From positions 37,553 to 101,552 of the forward strand of contig NZ_KB849211.1 of assembly GCF_000368025.1 (NCBI RefSeq): DNA of 64,000 nucleotides, written 5' to 3'. Of this stretch, positions 35,831 to 42,485 are shown in pieces. The notes beneath the pieces were generated by a model. The model saw only the letters and a program-made list of their open reading frames with translations. It was not told the DNA's origin and searched no databases. Each line of letters opens with the position of its first letter. The stretch's first letter is position 1. The DNA is from Acinetobacter parvus DSM 16617 = CIP 108168. Lineage in GTDB: Bacteria > Pseudomonadota > Gammaproteobacteria > Pseudomonadales > Moraxellaceae. Both the position numbers and the translations under genes were made by a program.

Positions 35831-36705
35831 TGGAAACTCAATTTGATGCGAATGTTTATTTTGAACAAATTTATGCCCGTCCTGTGATTCTGGAAGCAAA
35901 AAAACTGACACAGGTGTTTAAGCATGGCAAAGAGCAACGCACCATTCTCAATCAACTGGATTTAAAAATTCATAAACGTGAATTTGTCTGTGTGATTGGC
36001 CCGTCAGGTTGTGGCAAATCCACCTTGAGCCGTGTGGTGGCTGGCTTAGACCCTTATCATAGTGGTGAAATTTTAGTTGATGGTCAAGCTATCACAGGCA
36101 CAAGTTCAGAACGTGGCATGGTGTTTCAGGGCTATACCCTATTTCCTTGGAAAACGGTTAAGCAAAATGTCATGTTTGGGCCTTTGATGAAAGGCATCAG
36201 TGCAACTCGTGCCGAAGAGATGGCGAGAGAATGGATCAATATCATTGGTCTAGAAAAATATGAAAACCAGTATCCGCACCAACTGTCAGGTGGGATGAAA
36301 CAACGAGTTGCAATTGCCCGCGCCTTGGTCAATGAACCCAAGATTTTATTGATGGATGAACCGTTTGGTGCACTTGACCCACATACTCGTCAGAAAATGC
36401 AACGACATTTGATGGATTTATGGCAAAACATTGATATCACTATCATTTTTGTTACCCATGACATGGATGAAGCGATTCTACTGGCTGATCGTATTGTGGC
36501 GCTCAAAGCCAATCCTGGCGAAATCAAGGAAATTATTGAAGTAGATTTGCCTCACCCGCGTGGTACAGAGCTAATGAATACGCCTGAGTTTCAACGCCTG
36601 AGAAACAAGGTAGATCAACTGGTGCATGCTCAGGAAGATGAGCTTGATCCTGCCCTGACTCATTTACCGAAAATTCCCCGTATGACGCAGGTCGATGCTG
36701 AATAA
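35830..36705 (+). CDS. ABC transporter ATP-binding protein (NitT/TauT type)
   Basis: Walker A GPSGCGKSTLS (about 60 residues in), Q-loop VFQGYTLFPW, signature LSGGMKQRVAIARAL and Walker B ILLMDEPFGALD are intact, followed by the H-loop VTHDMDEA. I use ATG 35830, which shares one base with the permease stop (TAATG) and has AGGAG upstream; the ATG at 35809 would add seven residues. The product has 291 residues and energises the permease on the cytoplasmic side. Confidence 0.93.
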   Translation: METQFDANVYFEQIYARPVILEAKKLTQVFKHGKEQRTILNQLDLKIHKREFVCVIGPSGCGKSTLSRVVAGLDPYHSGEILVDGQAITGTSSERGMVFQGYTLFPWKTVKQNVMFGPLMKGISATRAEEMAREWINIIGLEKYENQYPHQLSGGMKQRVAIARALVNEPKILLMDEPFGALDPHTRQKMQRHLMDLWQNIDITIIFVTHDMDEAILLADRIVALKANPGEIKEIIEVDLPHPRGTELMNTPEFQRLRNKVDQLVHAQEDELDPALTHLPKIPRMTQVDAE

Positions 36706-36780
36706 AGATTTTGTATAATCTTTGGGACGACCCAAAGCGTTTTATTTATGTGCTGGACGACCAGCTAAATGGTGTGATGC

Positions 36781-37782
36781 ATGAAACAGGATTATGTTTT
36801 ACCCTTGGTCGATATTTCAAAATTGACCAGTCCACAGCTTGAGGAACGATTACAGGTCGCACAGGAACTGGATCAGGCCTGCCGTGAAGTCGGTTTTTTA
36901 TATATTCGGGGTGATCAGCTCCAGCCCGCTTTATTTCAGCAACTGGTGCAAACTGCACAGCGCTATTTCGCTCAGGATGAAGCGAAAAAAATGCAAAATT
37001 ATATTGGTCTGTCTGAAAATCACAGTGGCTATGTGCCGATTGGTGAGGAACGTTTTAAAAGCAATACCTACGATTTAAAAGAAACCTATGATGTCAATTA
37101 TGATTATCAAGCAACTGAAAATCGTCGTCCTTTAGTTGGCCCAACGCAATGGCCCGATGATGCAGAATTTAAACAAAATGTCCTGAGCTATTATCAGCAT
37201 ATCAAGGATGTCGGACATCAACTTTTTCATGCCTTTGCGTTGGCTCTGGGGCTCGAAGAACAATTCTTTGATGCGCATTTGCAACATGCGCCCAGTCAGC
37301 TCAGGCTGATTCATTATCCTTATAATCCTGATGCTGAAGATGCCATGGGCATTGGCGCACATACGGATTATGAATGTTTTACCCTGTTATTTCCGACCGC
37401 ACCTGGCTTGCAGGTACTCAACAAACAAGGTGAATGGACCGATATTCCACTGGTTAAAAATACCATGATCATGAATATCGGTGACATGATGGAAATTTTA
37501 TCCAATGGGCATTATATCGCCACCAAACATCGGGTCAAACGGGTCAAGGAAGAACGGTATTCATTCCCTTTATTTTTCTCCTGCGATTATGATTATATGA
37601 TCCAGCCTGTGATTAAAAATGAAGCACCTAAATATAAGCCATTAAAAGGCGGTGAACATTTATTTAACCAGACTGCGCAGATTTTCCAGTATTTAAAACA
37701 ACGCATTGATCGGGGTGAGTTGGTGCTGGAAAATGCCATGCCTCTGGATTCTTTTGGTCTGGCTGAATCTGGAGAAAAATAA
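36781..37782 (+). CDS. 2-oxoglutarate/Fe(II)-dependent oxygenase, IPNS-like
   Basis: A 333-residue member of the isopenicillin N synthase-like dioxygenase family. The iron triad is H194-x-D196 (IGAHTDYECF) and H250 (IATKHRVKR), and the 2-oxoglutarate R-x-S motif is R259-x-S261 (EERYSFPLFF). N-terminal DIOX_N region: LPLVDISKL. It lies in a five-gene operon between ABC transporter genes and an SMR exporter. Related enzymes include ethylene-forming enzyme and homoarginine hydroxylase, which release guanidine; by context it may oxidise an imported guanidino compound. Substrate unproven. Confidence 0.82.
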   Translation: MKQDYVLPLVDISKLTSPQLEERLQVAQELDQACREVGFLYIRGDQLQPALFQQLVQTAQRYFAQDEAKKMQNYIGLSENHSGYVPIGEERFKSNTYDLKETYDVNYDYQATENRRPLVGPTQWPDDAEFKQNVLSYYQHIKDVGHQLFHAFALALGLEEQFFDAHLQHAPSQLRLIHYPYNPDAEDAMGIGAHTDYECFTLLFPTAPGLQVLNKQGEWTDIPLVKNTMIMNIGDMMEILSNGHYIATKHRVKRVKEERYSFPLFFSCDYDYMIQPVIKNEAPKYKPLKGGEHLFNQTAQIFQYLKQRIDRGELVLENAMPLDSFGLAESGEK

Positions 37783-38669
37783 TGGATTTAAATGAATTAT
37801 TGCAGCAGTTAAGTCCAACTGATCTACAGCAAGTCAGTTTACCCCATTATTTACTCGGTAGTTTTAGGCGTAAAAGTATCAGTTTTTATAATGGACTGAC
37901 CGATGAAAACACCATTGTTTACTGGTTTCAGTCCCGAACATTTACGCTTGATCTACGCCTGTCAGATGCACGCTCTACTCCCATCACTGAAAGACAAGGC
38001 TGGATTGGCGATACGGTTTGGGATCATGCACAGCAGTTACTGTCATGGGATGTTCAGCAAAGCTACCAACCACGCATTCAGTGGCCAGAACCTGCCACAT
38101 TACATGCGGTAGGTAATTGTCTATTGGAGTTTTCACCCTCCAATGCCTATGTAGAAGATTGGCGACAATTGTCGCATACAGGGCCATTGCTCGGTTTACG
38201 CTTGTATCAGGTACAACATCTGGATAATGGTGAAGTATTTGCAATGGATGGCGGATTGATTGTGGCAGGCGCACATATTGCCTATGCACAATCCCGACTG
38301 CCACAGATTCAAGACAAACTTTCAGACTTTTCCAGACTTGATCAGGCACTGGCACAAGATGTCATAAATGAAGCAGAAATTGAAAGCTATGAGGTTTCTG
38401 TGGCATTCAATAATCCGAAAATTGAATATAGTACGCAAGCCAACCGTGTCGGTGAATCTATACAACTGACTGGTTTTGAATTGAATGATCAGGGCATTAT
38501 TACGCAAATTCGCCAGATTCATGGGGAAGATTATCTCTGTTATTTTCAGCTTGACCTGTACCAGCCTGAGTTCCAGTTTGTTCGTCAATCGATTACCTCT
38601 GACGCAAGCCATAACTGGTTACAGCAGGAACAGGATCATTTGCTTAAAAATGCTCAAGTGGTTGAATAA
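37782..38669 (+). CDS. Uncharacterised protein of the guanidine locus
   Basis: A 295-residue protein that I do not recognise by name. Its start shares a base with the oxygenase stop (TAATG), so it is translationally coupled. It appears all-beta: repeated short strands such as SFYNGLTDENTIVYWFQS, TFTLDLRLSD and GNCLLEFSPSNAYVEDWR. No signal peptide, membrane segment or metal motif is clear. The pattern of a soluble barrel that follows an oxygenase suggests a ligand-binding or processing role, but this is inference. Confidence 0.6.
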   Translation: MDLNELLQQLSPTDLQQVSLPHYLLGSFRRKSISFYNGLTDENTIVYWFQSRTFTLDLRLSDARSTPITERQGWIGDTVWDHAQQLLSWDVQQSYQPRIQWPEPATLHAVGNCLLEFSPSNAYVEDWRQLSHTGPLLGLRLYQVQHLDNGEVFAMDGGLIVAGAHIAYAQSRLPQIQDKLSDFSRLDQALAQDVINEAEIESYEVSVAFNNPKIEYSTQANRVGESIQLTGFELNDQGIITQIRQIHGEDYLCYFQLDLYQPEFQFVRQSITSDASHNWLQQEQDHLLKNAQVVE

Positions 38670-38680
38670 AGGAGCCTGAT

Positions 38681-39010
38681 TTGCCCTATTTATATTTGGT
38701 GATTGCAATTATTGCGGAAGTGATCGCCACTTCTGCACTCAAAGCCTCAAATGGATTTAGCGTTCCTCTGCCCTCACTCATCACAGCGGTGGGCTATGCG
38801 ATTTCCTTGTATTTCTTATCCTTAACCCTAAAATTTATTCCAGTCGGTATTGCCTATGCAATCTGGTCGGGTGCTGGGATTATTCTTATTTCCAGTATTG
38901 GCTGGTTTTTCTTCAAGCAGTCTCTGGATCTGGCGGCATTTATTGGTTTAAGTATGATGATTGCAGGCATTATCGTGATCAATGTCTTTTCAAAAAGTAC
39001 TCATCTTTAA
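38681..39010 (+). CDS. Small multidrug resistance (SMR) family transporter
   Basis: A 109-residue, four-helix exporter. The membrane Glu is in IAIIAEVIATSALKASNGF (near residue 13), and IPVGIAYAIWSGAGIILIS is the family signature. The start is TTG, with a strong AAAGGAG seven bases upstream. By motifs (AIWSG, EVIATS) it looks like the EmrE/Qac subtype, not the Gdx guanidinium-exporter subtype that is often found with ykkC riboswitches. Its position as last gene of the operon suggests export of a guanidino substrate or by-product. Confidence 0.88.
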   Translation: MPYLYLVIAIIAEVIATSALKASNGFSVPLPSLITAVGYAISLYFLSLTLKFIPVGIAYAIWSGAGIILISSIGWFFFKQSLDLAAFIGLSMMIAGIIVINVFSKSTHL

Positions 39011-39047
39011 ATTTTTATATAAATTTTTGCTCTGTACACGACAAATT

Positions 39048-40138
39048 TCACAGAACCCTTATCCTATCAGGATTCTGCTTTCTTAAAATTGCCAAAATTT
39101 CCTTAAACTCTTCTTTTTTCCCAAAACCAATTAAATGCTGAATCGCCATTTGAACATAGTCTAAACCATAGCGAAATAAACTCATTGAGAGTCGTCCATG
39201 CTTCTTTATTTTTATCGCTTTTTTTTGATTATGTTGCCATTCACCCGTTAAGTAACACCAACAGAAGCTTATAGCTAACACCGCAATCAATTTTTTCACT
39301 CGTCTAGGGTCTGTCAAGCGCGTATTTTCAAGATTAAACCCGCGTCCTTTGAGACAACTGAATAAGGTTTCAATTTCCCAGCGTAATGCATAATCCTGAA
39401 TAGCATTGGCATTAAACTGAGGAGAAACGACGAGTAAAAGTTCTCCATTTTCTAACTGTAGTGCACTTATATATAGTTTCACCCGACCAACCAAAATCCG
39501 TCGTTTACGACATTCAATTTGACCAACTTTAAGATGGCGAAATAAATCACTAATTTTATGATTCTTTCCTAAATGATTGGTGACAATGAAGTTTTTTTTA
39601 CACGAATGCAGAAGTTGATGTCTTGTTCAATTAACCATGTAAACCACTGCTCACCGATAAACTCTCTGTCTGCGAACACATTCACAATACGGTCTTTACC
39701 AAAAATGGCTATAAAGCGTTGAATCAAAGCAATACGCTCTTTCGTATCTGAATTTCCACGTTTATTAAGCAATGTCCAAAGGATAGGTATCGCTATTCCA
39801 CGATAAACGATTGCGAGCATCAGGATATTAATATTTCGTTTTCCCCATTTCCAATTGGTTCTATCTAAAGTCAGTTGCACTTGGTCGAATGAAAACATAT
39901 TGAAAATCAACTGAGAAATTTGACGATAATCAAAATACTGACCTGCAAAGAAGCGCTGCATACGCCGATAAAATGATTGTGGTAAGCACTTGATGGGCAA
40001 GGCTTTAGATGCAGAAGAAAGATTGCACGTTTGCTTTAAAATGATCGCAAGCATGATGAGCGAAAAGCACTTTAAATGTGACTTGTTCCATTTTAGAGAT
40101 TTGTTTAAGATAAGATATAACTCATTGAGATGTGTCAT
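39048..40138 (-). CDS. ISAba1 transposase, made by -1 frameshift
   Basis: Two frames encode the transposase. The first (39569-40138, 189 codons) carries the first two catalytic Asp residues in LTLDRTNWKWG and VFADREFIGE. The second (reaching 39048) carries the Glu in YALRWEIETLFSCLK, an exact Y-(2)-R-(3)-E-(6)-K signature of IS4. They overlap around a run of eight A on the coding strand (39592-39599), where a -1 slip would read RVKKNFIVTNHLGK in one protein of about 363 residues. Confidence 0.92.
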
Positions 40139-40149
40139 AGTATTCGTCG

Positions 40150-40177
40150 TTAGAAAACAATTATTGTGACATTATTT
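40150..40177 (+). promoter_or_regulatory. ISAba1 outward promoter
   Basis: TTAGAA (40150-40155), 16 bp, TTATTT (40172-40177): the outward promoter known in ISAba1. It points right, toward the terminator at 40222-40252 and the antisense strand of the substrate-binding protein gene. Confidence 0.8.
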
Positions 40178-40221
40178 CAATGAGTTATCTATTTTTGTCG
40201 TGTACAGAGAAATTTTTGCAT

Positions 40222-40252
40222 AAAAAATGCTTCATTCTTGAAGCATTTTTTA
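40222..40252. terminator. Former terminator of the SMR operon, now beyond ISAba1
   Basis: AAAAAATGCTTCA / TGAAGCATTTTTT hairpin, directly after the right target duplication. Before the insertion it stood about 20 bp after the SMR stop. It may also stop outward transcripts from ISAba1. Confidence 0.8.
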
Positions 40253-40268
40253 TATCTGCAATCTAGTT

Positions 40269-40552
40269 AACATGAGTTCGATATAAAATTCTGAATAAAA
40301 TATGATACTCGGAAACGTCATCCGCAACTGTTTGAGACAGGACTTTATTAGTAAAGTGCTGTTTCTGCGATTTATTAAACTAATTGGTGGTAGTCAACGA
40401 GTTTTGCGCATGACAATGGTTTTGCCTACTTTTGCCGAAACAAAAGTAGGTCGTCGAAGACATATACTGAAATTGGATGAGAACTCGGCAAGACTCCGCC
40501 AAGATAATTTTTTAGCAACAAGTTAGATAAATATTTAAATCGAACTCAAGTT
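40269..40552 (+). repeat. MITE-like dispersed repeat, copy A
   Basis: Homologous over its length to 47708-48025. The ends form an inverted repeat: TGAGTTCGATATAAA at the left and, in reverse complement, TGAGTTCGATTTAAA at the right. Shared internal blocks include GGAAACGTCATCCGCAA, TGTTTGAGACAGGACT and AGTCAACGAGTTTTGCG. This copy also has a perfect hairpin CCTACTTTTG / CAAAAGTAGG. No credible protein is encoded. It ends 2 bp before the stop codon of the substrate-binding protein gene. A non-autonomous element is the best reading; family and TSD are unclear. Confidence 0.65.
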
Positions 40553-40554
40553 AG

Positions 40555-41586
40555 TTATTTCAATTCATTCACCAAATCAGGATAAATCAGACCATCCACA
40601 TCAACGGCGGTTTTATAGATGCCATTGTTTACATTAAACTGATTTACATGATAAGAGGACCCATAGACCGAATCAAAACTATCATTTTTTACAAAGGCTT
40701 TTTTATTGCCTGCCAAATCAAGTAAATGAGTGCCACCCACAAATTGTTCATACTGGGTAGGATCGACCCCGACTCGATTGGACATAATCTTGACCGCATC
40801 GGCATGTGTAGCAGGATCATTAATATATTTAACCGTTTTATCCCAGACCTGAATCAGCTTTTTCCATTCCTCTTTATGGGCGGATAAGTGGCTCATATTA
40901 ACAGATACCCCATCATATATCAGACCTGGCTTATCTTTGGAACTATAGATAATTTTTGAACCTGCTACAGATTTTAAGGCCTGATTTGCCACAGGTTGCC
41001 ACACGGCGATAGCAGATACTTCTGGGCTGGCAAATACCTGTGGTAATTCATTGGTGACAGAATTGACCAGTTTAATATCGGTTAATGGGATTTTGGCATC
41101 GGTTAAAGCAGTCGAAAGAAGTAAATGATCCACCAACCCTTTTTCGGTTGCCACCGATTTACGTTTTAAATCCGTCACTGAGTTGATACCTGACTTAGCA
41201 ATAATCACGTCATTGCCTGCGGAATAATCAGTGACCATGATCATCATGCCTTTGGTTCCACCTGATGCTGTGACAAGGTTGTCACCATTGGTGGTCAGTA
41301 CCGCATCCAGTTGATTGGCAGCAAAGGCATTCAGTGAAGCCGAATAGTCAAACCATTTAAATTCAACATTGAGTCCTGCCTCTTTGAGCCAGCCTTTCTC
41401 AATCGCCACTTGCCAAGCCACGAAACCAGGCCAGTCGCTATAGCCAATGGTGATCGGTGTACCTGTTGCGGTATTTTTTGTATCTTCTTTCTGGCTGGCA
41501 GTCGGTACTTTAGCTGAATTATCACAACCCGCTACAGCAAAACTCAATAGAACAGAAAGAGATAAGGATGTCATTGCATGTTTCAT
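40555..41586 (-). CDS. ABC transporter substrate-binding lipoprotein, urea-carboxylase-region type
   Basis: A 343-residue NMT1/SsuA-like solute-binding lipoprotein. Signal peptide and lipobox LSFAVAGC are at the N-terminus. The mature part has ITIGYSDWPGFVAWQVAIEK, then LDAVLTTNGDNLV and AVWQPVANQALKS, typical of periplasmic binding proteins found beside urea/guanidine carboxylases. I set the start at ATG 41586 (GGGGG ahead); an upstream start at 41691 would overlap the regulator gene. It should serve the permease and ATPase encoded on the other strand at 34892-36705. Confidence 0.85.
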   Translation of the reverse strand: MKHAMTSLSLSVLLSFAVAGCDNSAKVPTASQKEDTKNTATGTPITIGYSDWPGFVAWQVAIEKGWLKEAGLNVEFKWFDYSASLNAFAANQLDAVLTTNGDNLVTASGGTKGMMIMVTDYSAGNDVIIAKSGINSVTDLKRKSVATEKGLVDHLLLSTALTDAKIPLTDIKLVNSVTNELPQVFASPEVSAIAVWQPVANQALKSVAGSKIIYSSKDKPGLIYDGVSVNMSHLSAHKEEWKKLIQVWDKTVKYINDPATHADAVKIMSNRVGVDPTQYEQFVGGTHLLDLAGNKKAFVKNDSFDSVYGSSYHVNQFNVNNGIYKTAVDVDGLIYPDLVNELK

Positions 41587-41683
41587 TACAGAACCCCCGA
41601 ATAGAATGCAATCAATATATGGATGATGATTTAGAACCTGAACGTTAAAATTTCGTATTTCATCTTGCTGTGTGTATTTCTCC

Positions 41684-42121
41684 CTAATCATTCTGCTGGA
41701 GCGGTGGCATCACGGCATCCATCAGTTCCAGATGCCCCTTGATGACACCTTTCAGTGCAATAAATTGCTGGCTGATCTGTTTTAGATCATTGCTTTTGCC
41801 TTGAAGCAACATCACTTCCAGAATCTTTTCAGCATCAAGCTGTACACTCAGCGAGCTAATCACCTGTTCCAGATATTGATGTTGCAGATCACCAATCTGT
41901 ATACGGATATTTGCCGTACGACGCTGGTATAACAGCGTCAGTGTCCCGACCATCACTGAATTATCTGAGCTATGCTGATCAATTAAGTGATGGTTGATCA
42001 TGTCCACAATCGCCTGTGAACGGCTTTCATAGTGTTCTTCCACGATCTTCTGGTCTAAGGCTTCCACCGTATTTTCAGGAACAGTGATGCTGATCCGTGA
42101 AAGCTTGGGTTTACTGTTCAT
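41684..42121 (-). CDS. NikR-like ribbon-helix-helix regulator lacking nickel ligands
   Basis: A 145-residue protein. The N-terminal RHH domain reads SRISITVPENTVEALDQ and SRSQAIVDMINHHL. The C-terminal ACT-like NikR domain reads VGTLTLLYQRRT, LQHQYLEQVIS, LEVMLLQGKSND. Aligned by eye with E. coli NikR, the Ni ligand H76 is kept (H81) but H87, H89 and C95 are replaced by S92, Q94 and I100. So it is unlikely to sense nickel in the known way. It lies between the transporter lipoprotein and carboxylase genes and probably binds the GTAWTAC-N14-GTAWTAC sites. Confidence 0.8.
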   Translation of the reverse strand: MNSKPKLSRISITVPENTVEALDQKIVEEHYESRSQAIVDMINHHLIDQHSSDNSVMVGTLTLLYQRRTANIRIQIGDLQHQYLEQVISSLSVQLDAEKILEVMLLQGKSNDLKQISQQFIALKGVIKGHLELMDAVMPPLQQND

Positions 42122-42128
42122 GCTAAAC

Positions 42129-42251
42129 CTACTGTTTCTTGAGATTGCTGGGTTTTTGCTTGATATATAGACCTGCTCTTACCGTCATCAGATTGACTAA
42201 AAATAACTGGAGCGTTTTTAAGTACTGGTTCATGACTGGATGTTTTTTCAT
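42129..42251 (-). CDS. Predicted 40-residue small protein
   Basis: ATG at 42251, with GAGG five bases upstream, opens a 40-codon frame that ends 7 bp before the regulator start. It encodes MKKHPVMNQYLKTLQLFLVN and a basic C-terminal part ending NLKKQ, with one short hydrophobic/amphipathic stretch. It is the first open frame after the predicted sigma-54 start site, so it is either a small protein or a leader peptide that couples translation to the regulator. Not recognised. Confidence 0.5.
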   Translation of the reverse strand: MKKHPVMNQYLKTLQLFLVNLMTVRAGLYIKQKPSNLKKQ

Positions 42252-42261
42252 GGCAACCTCA

Positions 42262-42289
42262 GTATTACTAATTTTTTAATTCGTAATAT
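42262..42289. promoter_or_regulatory. NikR-type operator B (regulator unit)
   Basis: On the plus strand GTATTAC (42262-42268), 14 bp, GTAATAT (42283-42289). It starts 5 bp downstream of the -12 GC of the minus-strand sigma-54 promoter, the same distance as operator A. This gives predicted autorepression of the regulator unit. Confidence 0.55.
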
Positions 42290-42293
42290 TTAA

Positions 42294-42309
42294 TGCAGTA
42301 TCTGTGCCA
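42294..42309 (-). promoter_or_regulatory. Predicted sigma-54 promoter, regulator and binding-protein unit
   Basis: On the minus strand TGGCACAGATACTGCA: GG-N10-GC spacing is exact and the -24 block TGGCAC is perfect. Predicted start near 42284. Confidence 0.6.
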
Positions 42310-42433
42310 GTTTTTAATAAAATTAATAAGAGTCTTTTAACCATATCTACTATTGTGGAGGCGGCATCCATGTCACCCTGCGCGATAGTAAATGACAGCA
42401 AAAATCTTCTTATAGAATGAGAAATTTTGAACA

Positions 42434-42467
42434 TAAAAAAGCTCCATGTTTCAAGATGGAGCTTTTC
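42434..42467. terminator. Terminator after the carboxylase gene
   Basis: AAAAAAGCTCCAT / ATGGAGCTTTT hairpin between the carboxylase stop and the promoter of the regulator unit. It separates the two minus-strand transcription units. Confidence 0.85.
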
Positions 42468-42485
42468 TGCATCATTACAGCGAGT

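Larger units (their letters stand above)
39030..40209 (-). mobile_element. ISAba1 (IS4 family), complete
   Basis: A 1180-bp element with terminal inverted repeats CTCTGTACACGACAAA at both ends. Perfect 9-bp target duplications AAATTTTTG flank it (39021-39029 and 40210-40218), so it is a recent, simple insertion. It entered 19 bp after the SMR stop and just before that operon's terminator, which now lies beyond the IS. Length, ends and transposase agree with ISAba1 as known from Acinetobacter. Confidence 0.97.

Noticed and set aside
1..40209. Composite transposon bounded by two ISAba1 copies
   Set aside because: The content is core chromosome and the complete copy has its own matching 9-bp target duplication, so the copies inserted independently.
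40302..40526. 74-codon ORF inside repeat copy A
   Set aside because: The homologous repeat copy B does not keep this frame; it is chance coding in a non-coding repeat.
41587..41691. Operator copy directly before the substrate-binding protein gene
   Set aside because: Repeated GTATTT near 41650 has the wrong spacing (26 bp) and half-site; the gene is probably read from the regulator promoter.
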